A stretch of 36,923 nt of DNA, taken from positions 1-36,923 of the forward strand of contig SFMO01000004.1 in assembly GCA_004554385.1 (NCBI GenBank). The letters run 5' to 3'. Shown in pieces: positions 7,649 through 16,008 of the stretch. Numbering within the stretch: the stretch's first letter is position 1; every line of letters starts with the position of its first letter. Under the pieces are notes generated by a model. That model made no database searches, was not told where the DNA came from, and saw only the letters and a program-made list of their open reading frames with translations. The position numbers and the translations under genes were made by a program. This DNA comes from Ruminococcus flavefaciens (GTDB lineage: Bacteria > Bacillota > Clostridia > Oscillospirales > Ruminococcaceae).

Positions 7649-7830
7649 ATGCCTAAGATGAAAAAAACTGACCGGAAATTTTACTATCATCAACAACATT
7701 GTTCTGAGGGACAAGAGAATGGGCTGTACTGAGAGATGCTTATGTTACAATGGTATCTATGGCTGATGACTGGAACTTCTCAATCAGAGGTCTGATCTGT
7801 CTATCATGCTCCGATTGCGGACTTGGATAG
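7649..7830 (+). pseudogene. Decayed replication-initiator / DnaD-like HTH gene of a mobile element
   Basis: A strong CAGGAGGAA site precedes ATG 7649, and MPKMKKTD opens the frame. Protein similarity then jumps between frames: GNFTIINNIVLRDKRMG in one, VTMVSMADDWNFSIRGL in another, then DNA without homology. The motif order (NFTIINN-x-LRDK, a short gap, DDWNFSIRGL) is the N-terminal helix-turn-helix block of initiator/DnaD-like proteins common on Clostridia conjugative elements. At least two frameshifts and loss of everything after the HTH make it nonfunctional. Confidence 0.65.
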
Positions 7831-8064
7831 CAGACTTTGGGTGAGCTTCGGACGATTCTGCCCTCATTTCGACTATATCGTAATTGTCCTGTTCTTGATA
7901 GGGAAAGATCAAAAAGTGTTACTTCATATAGAATCGCTTTACTCTCAGGTTGTTCTCAGGTTGCACATAAGCAAAACTTATTATCAATCGCTGAAATCCA
8001 GATTGATTTATCTGGAAAAGTATGTTAGACTATAATTACCAAATAAATCACGGAGGTAACACTT

Positions 8065-8580
8065 ATGGCTAACATTCTTATCGTTTACTATTCCCGGAAG
8101 GGCGAAAACTACTGGAACGGCGGTCTGAAAACGATCATAAAGGGCAATACAGAGAGAGTTGCAGAATTTATCCAAAACGCTGTGGGCGGTGATCTCTTTG
8201 AAGTGGACACCGTCAAGCCCTATTCCGAGAGCTATATGACCTGTATTGAGGAGGCAAAGCAGGAACTGCGTGCTAAGGCTCGTCCTGAGATCAAGGCTTA
8301 TCCCGAAAACTTTGAGGACTACGACACGATCTTTGTGGGCTATCCCAACTGGTGGGGAACGATGCCCATGTGTATGTTCACACTGCTTGAAAAGTATGAT
8401 CTCTCGGGGAAGACGATAATCCCGTTCTGCACCAATGAGGGCAGCGGTATGGGTTCAAGTGAGCGTGACCTGAAAGCTCTCTGTAAGGGTGCAACTGTCA
8501 AGGCTGGGCTTTCTGTTCACGGTGCTGAGGCCGCTGAGTCGGAGAGCAAGGTAGCTGCGTGGGCGAAAAAAAGCGTATGA
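8065..8580 (+). CDS. Flavodoxin
   Basis: 171 residues and intact. ILIVYYSRKGENYW opens the FMN phosphate loop, with the insertion (NGGLKTIIKGNTE) typical of the longer loop subgroup. DTIFVGYPNWWGTMP provides the aromatic isoalloxazine cover and TIIPFCTNEGSGMGSSE the C-terminal binding loop. It carries electrons from reduced pyridine nucleotide or ferredoxin enzymes to acceptors in the cytoplasm. CGGAGGT precedes the ATG; a TATAAT (8031-8036) lies upstream with no good -35. The stop overlaps the next gene (ATGA). Confidence 0.9.
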   Translation: MANILIVYYSRKGENYWNGGLKTIIKGNTERVAEFIQNAVGGDLFEVDTVKPYSESYMTCIEEAKQELRAKARPEIKAYPENFEDYDTIFVGYPNWWGTMPMCMFTLLEKYDLSGKTIIPFCTNEGSGMGSSERDLKALCKGATVKAGLSVHGAEAAESESKVAAWAKKSV

Positions 8581-8945
8581 ACGACAAGGAACAGATCATT
8601 CATCTCTACAAGGAGATGTACACCGCTATGGTGAACAAGAACAAGGCAGAGCTTGAACGTGCCCACGACGACAGTTTTGTGCTTGTTCACATGACCGGTA
8701 TGCGGCAGCCTAAAGAGGTTTACATCAGCTCGATCATGGACGGTACGCTGAATTATTATTCTGCCGAACATGAGGATATGCAGGTGGAAGTCAATGGTGA
8801 CACCGCTGTACTCATCGGCAAAAGCCGTGTGAATGCTGCGGTGTTTGGCAGCGGCAGGCATACATGGCGGTTACAGCTTCGGTTTCAGCTTGTGAAGAAA
8901 AATGGCAAATGGCGCTTTGCATTGGCGAGCGCCTCTACATACTGA
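8577..8945 (+). CDS. NTF2-like (SnoaL/DUF4440-type) protein
   Basis: 122 residues from ATG 8577, overlapping the flavodoxin stop by ATGA, so translation is probably coupled. The pattern is the cone-shaped NTF2 fold: N-terminal helices (IIHLYKEMYTAMVNKNKAEL), HDDSFVLVHMTGMRQPKEVYISSIMDG, and strands ending WRFALASAS. The VHMTGMRQ segment matches YTHMSGMTQ in the minus-strand protein at 10871, so the two are paralogues in one island. Function unknown; such proteins are often small isomerases or ligand-binding partners of redox enzymes. Confidence 0.8.
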   Translation: MNDKEQIIHLYKEMYTAMVNKNKAELERAHDDSFVLVHMTGMRQPKEVYISSIMDGTLNYYSAEHEDMQVEVNGDTAVLIGKSRVNAAVFGSGRHTWRLQLRFQLVKKNGKWRFALASASTY

Positions 8946-8954
8946 GGTGATGTG

Positions 8955-9827
8955 ATGCTGAAACAGATACGCTATTTTCAGTCGGTGGTTCGGCTCGGCA
9001 GCTTCACCGCTGCAGCAGAGGAGCATTTTATCTCACAGTCGGCAATTTCGCAGCAGATCAAGGCACTTGAAGATGAGCTTGGTGTGACGCTTTTAGAACG
9101 AAAAAAGCGCAGCTTCACGCTGACGCAGGCAGGGGGGTTTTTCTATAAGAAAAGCCTTGTGCTTGTTGCGGATTATGATAACATTATTCGTGAACTGCAA
9201 AAGATTTCGGGCAATAGCGGAGAACTATTAAAAGTCGGACTGCTTAAAGGTTACAGCGGCAAGGAGTTCAACAGTGCTGTATCGGCGTTTACGGTGCAGT
9301 ACCCAGATGTAACTGTTGAGGTCACACACGGCAATCACGATGCACTTTACGCACTCCTGCGGAACGGGGAGCTTGATATTGTGCTGAACGACCAGCGCAG
9401 AGCTTTCTCGGACGAGTATGTGAACATCGTGCTTGACATTCGTGAATACTATGTGGAAATATCGGCAAATTCTCCTCTTGCACAGCTTGACGAGGCTGAA
9501 ATAACAGACCTCAAAAACACGCCGCTGATACTGCTTTCTTCACCCGACCAGCAGGAAACGGAGCGCAGCTTTTATGCGAATGACTTAGGCTTTCAGAGCG
9601 AGATATATTTCACGGAATATATTGACGATGCGCTGATGCAGGTCATTCAGGGCAAGGGCTTTATGTCCATTGAGGGCAGCGGTGATGCTGTGCAGACCAC
9701 TACAAAGGCTGTGCGTCTTCTGCGAAACGGCAAGCCTATCATCAGGCGGTACTGTGCGTTTATGAAAGCAGATAATCCAAAGAAACATACAAATGAATTC
9801 ATCGGAATTCTGAAAAATCAATTTTGA
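8955..9827 (+). CDS. LysR-family regulator
   Basis: 290 residues. The N-terminal HTH is MLKQIRYFQSVVRLGSFTAA with HFISQSAISQQIKALEDELG; a periplasmic-binding-like effector domain follows from about residue 90. ATG 8955 is preferred over GTG 8952 because GAGGTGAT (8944-8951) then has better spacing. Third gene after flavodoxin and the NTF2-like protein, convergent with the aldo/keto reductase at 9893. It may regulate the flavodoxin cluster, the facing cluster, or both. Confidence 0.9.
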   Translation: MLKQIRYFQSVVRLGSFTAAAEEHFISQSAISQQIKALEDELGVTLLERKKRSFTLTQAGGFFYKKSLVLVADYDNIIRELQKISGNSGELLKVGLLKGYSGKEFNSAVSAFTVQYPDVTVEVTHGNHDALYALLRNGELDIVLNDQRRAFSDEYVNIVLDIREYYVEISANSPLAQLDEAEITDLKNTPLILLSSPDQQETERSFYANDLGFQSEIYFTEYIDDALMQVIQGKGFMSIEGSGDAVQTTTKAVRLLRNGKPIIRRYCAFMKADNPKKHTNEFIGILKNQF

Positions 9828-9844
9828 AAATCGTGTGTAAATAT

Positions 9845-9875
9845 CGGCGGTTCAATGATGAATCGCCGTTTTCTT
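9845..9875 (+). terminator. Rho-independent terminator
   Basis: CGGCGGTTC (9845-9853) pairs with GAATCGCCG (9860-9868), one G-U pair, loop AATGAT, followed by TTTTCTTGT. It separates the LysR gene from the convergent aldo/keto reductase. Confidence 0.8.
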
Positions 9876-9892
9876 GTATGTTATGTATAGAA

Positions 9893-10858
9893 TCAGAATC
9901 CGCCCAATCCACGGTGTCCGTAAACCTTGTGTTTATCAAGCTCGCTGTCCAGCGCTTTGAATTCCTCGTCCGTCAGCTCCACATCGGCAGCGTTCAGATT
10001 TTCAATGATACGCTCCTTGTTTTTCGAGCCGGGTATCGGCACTACATTCGGATATTTGTGCAGCATCCACGCAAGGGAGATCTGTGCAGGGGTGGCATTC
10101 TTTCTGTCTGCAAAGCTTTTAAGCATCTCTACGATCGGCATATTGCCCTCGATATTCCGACGGGATAGCTGCGGCACCCAGTTGCGAACATCATCGTTTC
10201 TTTCAAACTGCGTTTCAGTCGTTATCTTGCCCGAAAGGAGACCGCTTGCAATAGGCGAAAACGGCACAAAGCCGATGTTATGCTCCATGCAGTATGGGAT
10301 AATTCGGCGCTCGCAGTCACGCTCTACCATTGAGTAGATGTTCTGTATTGCCGTCAGCGGAGTAACGCTCTGTGCTGAGTCTATCACATCAACATCTACC
10401 TGAGACAGTCCCCAGCCACGGATAAGCCCGTCGTCGATCAGTCTGCCCATAGCTTCTGCGACCTTTTCCACGGGCACACTGCCCATTCGGTGCAGATAAT
10501 AAATATCCACATAGTCTGTCCGCAGGCGGTTAAGTGAGCCTTCAAGGTGGCGGCGCACTTCGTCATAAACGCTTTTGCGGAAACCCACGGAATGGAGCAT
10601 CAGCTTTGTGGCGATGACCACATTCTCACGCATATCTTCCAGTGCCTTGCCGACGATCAGTTCGTTGTGACCTATCCCTGACAGATTCGGGCTGTAGACC
10701 TCCGCTGTATCAAAGAAATTGCAGCCGTGCTGGTAAGCGTTCCGTATTGCCTCAATGCTGTATTGCTCGGACGGTATCTTCCCGTAGCCGTGAGAAAATG
10801 CCATGCAGCCCATACCGACTTCGGATACTTCTATATCTTTTAGTTTTCTTGTTTTCAT
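9893..10858 (-). CDS. Aldo/keto reductase
   Basis: 321 residues, full length. Residues typical of AKR catalysis are visible: Asp in CNFFDTAEVYS with the catalytic Tyr, Lys in VVIATKL, and His in VDIYYLHRMG. GWGLSQVDVD and VPIPGSKNKERI form the NADP-binding end. It resembles AKR13/YhdN-like enzymes that reduce aldehydes. The start follows GGAGGGATCATA. Last gene of a four-gene minus-strand row beginning at 13114. Confidence 0.9.
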   Translation of the reverse strand: MKTRKLKDIEVSEVGMGCMAFSHGYGKIPSEQYSIEAIRNAYQHGCNFFDTAEVYSPNLSGIGHNELIVGKALEDMRENVVIATKLMLHSVGFRKSVYDEVRRHLEGSLNRLRTDYVDIYYLHRMGSVPVEKVAEAMGRLIDDGLIRGWGLSQVDVDVIDSAQSVTPLTAIQNIYSMVERDCERRIIPYCMEHNIGFVPFSPIASGLLSGKITTETQFERNDDVRNWVPQLSRRNIEGNMPIVEMLKSFADRKNATPAQISLAWMLHKYPNVVPIPGSKNKERIIENLNAADVELTDEEFKALDSELDKHKVYGHRGLGGF

Positions 10859-10870
10859 TATGATCCCTCC

Positions 10871-11380
10871 TTATCGGTCAGGCGAATTCACGGCTATCCA
10901 TTCACCGTTACGCTTTTCGTAGTAATGCGTGCCTTTCATGCGGTATGTTCCTCTTGCACCGTAGGCATTGGCATTCAGCACCGAGGTATAAGTCACACTT
11001 GCGGTATCGCCGCTGACCTCGATTTTCGGGCTGTCCATACCGATCGTGAAGTACCGCAGGCTGCCGTCGGCGATGTCTGCAAAGTATTCCTCACGGGTCT
11101 GCGTCATGCCGCTCATGTGGGTGTAGGTCATATCCTCGGAAACCAGCTCACGCATAGTGTCAATGTCGGCATCGGTCATAGCCTGACAGTATCTTGCCTG
11201 AGCATACAGAACGGAAACCTGCTCATCGGTCATTGAGCCGATGTCTGCATTTATCAGTTCAACGTTCGTGAGTGTAGAAAAGTCGTAATTTGTCATATCA
11301 TCACCGCTTTTGATCGTGGCAGTTTCAGAGGTCATACTTATATCTGATCGCTCGTCATTTTTTTCGCAAGAGGCAGGCAA
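10871..11380 (-). CDS. NTF2-like protein, probable lipoprotein with damaged signal peptide
   Basis: The C-terminal 120 residues are an NTF2-like fold (RYCQAMTDADIDTMRELV, TYTHMSGMTQTREEYFADIADG, GTHYYEKRNGEWIAVNS). The frame opens at a TTG at 11380 reading PASCEKNDERSD, a lipoprotein-like Cys followed by a polar linker. A typical signal-peptide start, MKSAIPLVAAM, lies upstream at ATG 11415 but is out of frame by 2 nt, so the secretion signal appears frameshifted. An internal ATG (11296) preceded by GGTGATGAT could give a cytosolic 141-residue form. It is paralogous to the protein at 8577. Confidence 0.7.
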   Translation of the reverse strand: MPASCEKNDERSDISMTSETATIKSGDDMTNYDFSTLTNVELINADIGSMTDEQVSVLYAQARYCQAMTDADIDTMRELVSEDMTYTHMSGMTQTREEYFADIADGSLRYFTIGMDSPKIEVSGDTASVTYTSVLNANAYGARGTYRMKGTHYYEKRNGEWIAVNSPDR

Positions 11381-11425
11381 AACATTGCTGCGACTAATGG
11401 AATAGCTGACTTCATAGTGAACTTC

Positions 11426-12283
11426 TCATCTGCCAAGACTGAATTTTTTGTTTTTCAGTGCCGCTATCGTTCCGCCGTCCACAAGCAAGTCTGTGCCTGT
11501 CACATAGCTTGCAGCATCGCTGAGCAGGAACGCACCTGCCGCACCGATCTCGTCGGGCGAACCCACACGGCGCATAGGTGTTGCGTCGATCATTCTCTGA
11601 TAGCCTGCACCGTTTGCATTGAACTCGTCATAGGCAAGGGGCGTGACAATAACTCCCGGGCTGATGGTGTTTATTCTCGCACCACGCTCTCCCCATTCAT
11701 GAGCGGCGGCATACTGCACCTGCAAGTGGTTTGCCTTTTTGGAAACGATGTATGCCGTTCCTGAATTTGTGATACGCTCAGGCGACAGGCAAGGCAGGTC
11801 TTTCAGCTTATCCGCAGGAGTGGTCATGATCTGATACTCCTCCTCGGCGGAAAGGGGCGGGAACATATATCCTGTCTGACTGGAGATAAGCAGCCCTACA
11901 CCTCCCTTTGCAATGACCTTTCCGAAGGCATCAAGTGCGTACTTTGAGCCGATGAGATCAAGGTCGATGATCTTCTCAGGGCTTGCCTGATTGGGCGAAT
12001 GTCCTGCGGTGTGAATGTAGTATTTCACCTCGCCAAGATCATGAGCTTTTGCGGCAAAGGCTTCGATGCTCTCTTTGCTGTTGGCATCGACCACCATAGT
12101 TTCCACCGCATAGCCGTAACCCTGATACTCACGCTTTACCTCATCAAGCCGCTTCTCGCTGATATCACCGAAAAGCAGCGTCATTCCTGCACAAACACGG
12201 CGCAGGATAGCCGTTCCCATGCTGCCTGCACCAAGCAATACAGCAACCTTTCTGTTCTCGTTCCTGTCAAATACCATAGCCAT
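11426..12283 (-). CDS. Short-chain dehydrogenase/reductase
   Basis: 285 residues. The cofactor motif is VAVLLGAGSMGTAI; the catalytic YxxxK is in GTAYIVSKKANHL, and RINTISPGVIVTPLA, the usual post-active-site segment, follows. The end AASYVTGTDLLVDGG is typical of classical SDRs. Relatives of this insert-bearing subgroup often sit with aldo/keto reductases. GGAGGTATTTTT precedes the ATG. It starts 12 bp after the aldo/keto reductase stop, in one operon. Confidence 0.9.
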   Translation of the reverse strand: MAMVFDRNENRKVAVLLGAGSMGTAILRRVCAGMTLLFGDISEKRLDEVKREYQGYGYAVETMVVDANSKESIEAFAAKAHDLGEVKYYIHTAGHSPNQASPEKIIDLDLIGSKYALDAFGKVIAKGGVGLLISSQTGYMFPPLSAEEEYQIMTTPADKLKDLPCLSPERITNSGTAYIVSKKANHLQVQYAAAHEWGERGARINTISPGVIVTPLAYDEFNANGAGYQRMIDATPMRRVGSPDEIGAAGAFLLSDAASYVTGTDLLVDGGTIAALKNKKFSLGR

Positions 12284-12295
12284 AAAAATACCTCC

Positions 12296-13114
12296 TTAAT
12301 AGTCTGCAAAGCATTCGTTTTTGTCAATTGCAGTGAGCTGTGCCATTTCGTCAGCACTTAGCTCAAAGTCAAATATTTCGCAGTTTTCCTGAATGTGGTC
12401 AGGATTGCTCGAACCGGGAATTGCAATATTCCCAGCCTGTAAGTGCCACCGCAGTATCACCTGTGCAGAGGTCTTTCCGTGAGCCGCTGCAATAGCCGAG
12501 ATCGTCGGGGCATTAAATAGTGTCTGCGTGTTGCCACGACCGCCCAGCGGGAACCACGATTCAAGCACCGTTCCGTACTGTGCGATATGCGACTGCATTT
12601 CCTTGCTCTGATGATAGGGATGAGTTTCATTTTGCAGCAGTGCAGGCTTGATGCTTGTCGCATTTACAAGTCGGTCGAAATCCTTCGGTTCGTAGTAATT
12701 GGAAAGCCCGATGCTACGCAGTTTGCCCTCACCGACTGCCTTTTCCATAGCCTGATAAGCCTGCACATCGTTCTCTGGCTGAGAGTGATGAAGTATCATC
12801 AGGTCAATGTAATCAAGCCCCAGCCTGTCGATGGAAGCCTGCACTGCAGCTTCACGGTCATCATAGTCGGAAGTCCACATTTTGGTGGTGACGAATATCT
12901 CATCACGGGTGACGATTCCCTCGTCTATGACTCGCTGAATATCACGTCCAACTGCCTCCTCATTGCCGTAAATACGGGCTGTGTCGATCAGACGATAACC
13001 GACCTTGATCGCACTGTAGACCGAGTCCTCGCACTCCTTCGGGTCGGGCACCTGAAATACGCCGAAGCCCTCCAGCGGCATTTTGGCACCTGTGTTAAGC
13101 GTTACAAATTCCAT
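12296..13114 (-). CDS. Aldo/keto reductase (AKR5-like)
   Basis: 272 residues. GYRLIDTARIYGNEEAVG carries the catalytic Asp and Tyr, FVTTKMW the Lys, and DLMILHHSQ the His. SIGLSNYYE and AIPGSSNPDHIQEN complete the NADPH site. This matches the AKR5 type (2,5-diketo-gluconate reductase/YvgN-like) rather than the AKR13 type at 9893, so the two reductases are not recent duplicates. First gene of the minus-strand row with its own promoter opposite the LysR gene at 13235. Confidence 0.9.
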   Translation of the reverse strand: MEFVTLNTGAKMPLEGFGVFQVPDPKECEDSVYSAIKVGYRLIDTARIYGNEEAVGRDIQRVIDEGIVTRDEIFVTTKMWTSDYDDREAAVQASIDRLGLDYIDLMILHHSQPENDVQAYQAMEKAVGEGKLRSIGLSNYYEPKDFDRLVNATSIKPALLQNETHPYHQSKEMQSHIAQYGTVLESWFPLGGRGNTQTLFNAPTISAIAAAHGKTSAQVILRWHLQAGNIAIPGSSNPDHIQENCEIFDFELSADEMAQLTAIDKNECFADY

Positions 13115-13147
13115 AATTGATACCTTCTGAAAAAATCAGCCGCAGCC

Positions 13148-13188
13148 TTTACATTTTTATTGTACTATGCTATAATGAAAATGTCCAA
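13148..13188. promoter_or_regulatory. Overlapping divergent promoters, AKR operon / lysR
   Basis: Plus strand: TTTACA (13148-13153), 17 bp, TATAAT (13171-13176), leading to lysR at 13235. Minus strand: TTGGAC (complement of 13183-13188), 18 bp, TACAAT (complement of 13159-13164), leading to the AKR gene. This interleaving is the classic LysR arrangement of autorepression plus control of the divergent target. Confidence 0.75.
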
Positions 13189-13234
13189 TAGGATTTTTAG
13201 ATTACCGATAGAAAATTTTGATTGAGGTGATACC

Positions 13235-14119
13235 ATGACCACAAAACAGCTTACCTATGCCGCCGAGCTTGCACGGACACAGAATTTCAACCGAGCAGCC
13301 GAAAATTTATTTATCTCCCAGCCCACACTGACCTATCAGATACGCCTTTTAGAGGACGAGATCGGCTTTGAAATATTCGCACGTTCAGGCAAGGGCGCTA
13401 CCCTCACACCCGCAGGCGAGCAGTTTATCGTGACGATCAGAAATGTGCTGACCGAGCTGAACAAGGCGATAGAAAACGGACAGAATTTCAGCTCAAAGTA
13501 CAAGGGCAACATCAATATCTGTATGCCCGTGCGGTCTGCACTTTATTATCTGCCGCAGATCATCATGGAGTTTGCAAAGGTCTATCCCGATATTTCCGTC
13601 ACGCCGTATTTTATTTATTCGGGCTACTTAGAGCGCTTTTTTGCAGGCGAAATGGACGTGACTTTCTCCCTCGAACATCAGATGAAGCGAATCCATGATG
13701 TGAAAAAACATCACCTTTTCGACAGCGGCATTTACCTCATCTGCAAGAAAAACGATATGCTCTCACGCAAGCGGCTTATTCGTGAAAGCGACCTCTCGGG
13801 GCGGACACTTATGGTGGGCAATACCTCACCGCCAGAGCTGAAAGCCGTGCAGCAAAGGCTCATCGCAGGGGGCAATATCAGCTATTTCAACAGTCCCGAC
13901 CACAACACTACGCTGACAAATGTGGCGTCCGAGCGTGGCATCTGCCTGTCACCCGGATTCCTAAATGACCATACGGGAGAGTTTGTGTGGATACCCTTTG
14001 ACTGTCAGGAGAAAATGCCCTGTGCTCTCTATACCCATAAATCCGAAAGCCGAAAGTTTGTGCTGGATTTCGTGAAAATGATACAGGATAAATATAAAGA
14101 CGATCCGCTTGCTGTGTGA
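13235..14119 (+). CDS. LysR-family regulator
   Basis: 294 residues. N-terminal HTH: TYAAELARTQNFNRAAENLFISQPTLTYQI, then a dimerisation helix and an effector domain with GNINICMPVRSALYYLPQI and SERGICLSPGFL. GAGGTGATACC precedes the ATG. Divergent from, and probably controlling, the AKR-SDR-NTF2-AKR operon. It differs clearly from the LysR at 8955. Confidence 0.9.
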   Translation: MTTKQLTYAAELARTQNFNRAAENLFISQPTLTYQIRLLEDEIGFEIFARSGKGATLTPAGEQFIVTIRNVLTELNKAIENGQNFSSKYKGNINICMPVRSALYYLPQIIMEFAKVYPDISVTPYFIYSGYLERFFAGEMDVTFSLEHQMKRIHDVKKHHLFDSGIYLICKKNDMLSRKRLIRESDLSGRTLMVGNTSPPELKAVQQRLIAGGNISYFNSPDHNTTLTNVASERGICLSPGFLNDHTGEFVWIPFDCQEKMPCALYTHKSESRKFVLDFVKMIQDKYKDDPLAV

Positions 14120-14617
14120 CGATTTAATTTTTCTATCAGATATTTAATATTTTAATTAGACTTACCTTCGCTCTGTATGCTAAAATATCGTCTGACCTAC
14201 TCACATAGGCGTGAACGAGAGGGATTTCCTATTCGGTGGGATTTTGAAAGCGGACAAAAAGCAGCGGAATATATCATCAGCCAATATGTTGAAGATAACG
14301 AAAGCTATGGAATAATACTATAATAATCGATCAACTGAATATACATGAAGCACTTGCTACTGTGAGTGCTTTTTTCATGCCCTCACATAGATGGTAAAAC
14401 GTAAGCGCCGATCATTCCTATCACTTCCGTACAGCAGCTCGCTCAGATGGATGATATCAAAATGGCTAAGAATAATGATATCGGCGTAGAATTTCAGTCG
14501 GATATCTACGTTGAGGCTGAGAAGCTCATAGAGCTGAAGTTCTACTGACCCATTATAAAGACAGCGGAAATAATTATTGAGGTACATAAATGACAGAGCA
14601 CAATATAACGAAATATC
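14120..14617. other. Gene-poor stretch with coding remnants
   Basis: About 500 bp without an intact gene. One frame ends in DFESGQKAAEYIISQYVED and stops near 14324. Another, at about 14416-14547, reads VQQLAQMDDIKMAKNND through to KLIELKFY and a natural stop. Both look like 3' ends of lost genes, unassigned. A palindromic AT-rich segment around 14134-14160 could be a LysR-type site. The terminator at 14348 lies between the remnants. Confidence 0.4.
14347..14376 (+). terminator. Rho-independent terminator
   Basis: AAGCACT (14348-14354) pairs with AGTGCTT (14365-14371), followed by a T-run to 14375. It follows the first coding remnant. Confidence 0.7.
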
Positions 14618-14664
14618 TTGCAAAACGAAATAAACTGTGCTATAATATGTTAGTAGCTTCTAAC
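14618..14664 (+). promoter_or_regulatory. Promoter with TetR-type dyad operator
   Basis: TTGCAA (14618-14623), 17 bp, TATAAT (14641-14646). Immediately downstream lies the dyad GTTAGTAGCTTCTAAC (14649-14664; half sites GTTAG/CTAAC), where a repressor would block RNA polymerase. No regulator gene follows directly, only the small membrane ORF at 14726. Confidence 0.65.
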
Positions 14665-14725
14665 TAATATATACTTTAGATTCGTTGGCATCAAAGCATC
14701 AGAAATAAATTGTAGGTGAACAGAG

Positions 14726-14917
14726 GTGGATATATACATTATCATAATAGCAATACTGACCGGAGCTCTCGAAGTGACGAAATGGTTTGTATTGATGAAT
14801 CCCGTCGGTGCTCTGCCCATACTGCTCATAGCAAGAAAGCTTAACATCAAAGTTGGCAGAGCAATGGGTATAGGCTTCGCATTTTATGGAATCGTTCCGG
14901 TAGTTGCAGGAGGTTAA
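14726..14917 (+). CDS. Small membrane protein
   Basis: 63 residues from GTG 14726 with AGGTGA six bases upstream. Two hydrophobic stretches (residues 3-19 and about 27-60) with a short basic turn (ARKLNIKVGR) suggest two membrane helices. No family is recognised. Its stop touches the next gene (TAATGA), so it is probably co-translated with the acetyltransferase. It could also be a fragment of a longer protein. Confidence 0.5.
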   Translation: MDIYIIIIAILTGALEVTKWFVLMNPVGALPILLIARKLNIKVGRAMGIGFAFYGIVPVVAGG

Positions 14918-14931
14918 TGAAAGGAAAAACT

Positions 14932-15555
14932 ATGAAAAAGATACGTTCATTATCAAAGGCAAAAATTGACGAAATATCCGCACTTATCGGTGCGTCCTTC
15001 TGGGACTGGCCCTATGAGGAAGGTGAAGGTGGCCTGAAGCCATTCTTCCAATCAAAAGAGGCAATGACGGAGTACATGAAGTCCTTTGTTATCGCAGGCA
15101 TCGAAAGCGGAACTTTTTACAGCACTGATAACGGCGAGGGATATATCCTCATAACCGATACCAACGGGAATCACCCGGATTTTGGGAGCATTGTCCGCAT
15201 GGCGAAGCGAATGAAGAATGCTCTGGGCGGCTGGGGAAAGCTGTTTTCGTTTTTGAAACAGGCTAACAGCGGAAGTACAGGCAAGCCACTTGAGATACAG
15301 ATGAAGAAGCAGAAAAAGCCATATGTGAAGGTGGAAATGCTCATCGTCACCGAGAAATATCAGGGTCAGGGCTACATGAGAAAGCTCATGGAATTCGCCT
15401 ACAGAATGGCTGACAAAAACGGCTGTCCCTGTATTCTGGACACCGATGCAAAGGGCAAGTGCGACCGCTATGTTCACCTGGGAATGAAGCTGGTACAGAC
15501 TCGTGAAGCGGCAGGCTGCAAGATTTACGACCTGATGTACTTCAGGAACAATTAG
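14932..15555 (+). CDS. GNAT-family N-acetyltransferase
   Basis: About 207 residues. The acetyl-CoA-binding motif A is KVEMLIVTEKYQGQGYMRKL (Q-x-x-G-x-G/A form), followed by MEFAYRMADKNGCPCILDTD and a late GMKLVQTREA segment. Start at 14932 follows AAAGGAA; ATG 14917, in frame and five codons earlier, follows GGAGGT and is also possible. Substrate unknown. The locus downstream is badly rearranged. Confidence 0.8.
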   Translation: MKKIRSLSKAKIDEISALIGASFWDWPYEEGEGGLKPFFQSKEAMTEYMKSFVIAGIESGTFYSTDNGEGYILITDTNGNHPDFGSIVRMAKRMKNALGGWGKLFSFLKQANSGSTGKPLEIQMKKQKKPYVKVEMLIVTEKYQGQGYMRKLMEFAYRMADKNGCPCILDTDAKGKCDRYVHLGMKLVQTREAAGCKIYDLMYFRNN

Positions 15556-15562
15556 AGGTTTC

Positions 15563-15748
15563 ATGTATTCTACCGGAATGCAGATCGCCGCCTTTGCCAA
15601 AGGGCTGACGCCTTATCCGAAATGGTGCTGGATATTCTGCCTGCCCGTAGGAATGGCAGCTACCATGCTGTTGAAGCTTGCAGGTAACAACGCAGTCGCA
15701 CACGGACTTACTGCGGCGTGGATACCCGAATCCACAGGACTTTTTTAA
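15563..15748 (+). pseudogene. DUF6796-like membrane protein fragment
   Basis: A 61-residue frame with MQIAAFAKGLTPYPKWCWIF and a hydrophobic VGMAATMLLKLAG segment, then LTAAWI. This resembles the C-terminal part of a polytopic family I tentatively recall as DUF6796. The last residues come from an overlapping methyltransferase fragment in another frame, so the true end is lost. There is no N-terminus or ribosome binding site. Confidence 0.4.
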
Positions 15749-15998
15749 CAGTGTGAGCCGTGTGCTTCGTCCAGGCGGAAGACTTGTGCTTCGTGATATG
15801 ACCATGAGATCCGCAGCAGTGCGCTGGTTCTGCAACACCATTGAAATGCCGCTGATACATCTTGCAGGCAAGGGTGATGTAAAAATATATGGCAGAGAGG
15901 AAATCAGTAAGCTGTGCGAAAATGCCGGACTTCACATGGAGGCCTTTGAGATACGCAGCTTCTGCCTCTTGCATTGTGTTGTAAGAAAGCCAGAATGA
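15723..15998 (+). pseudogene. Class I SAM methyltransferase, C-terminal fragment
   Basis: From YPNPQDFFNSVSRVLRPGG (motif post-III) onward the frame reads as the last 90 residues of a Methyltransf_11/25-type enzyme: GRLVLRDMTM, IYGREEISKLCENAGL, EAFEIRSFCLLHC. The SAM-binding GxGxG half is absent. Upstream, homology ends within the DUF6796-like fragment, so a deletion joined two genes at about 15715-15725. Confidence 0.65.
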
Positions 15999-16008
15999 GG
16001 AGGAAAAT

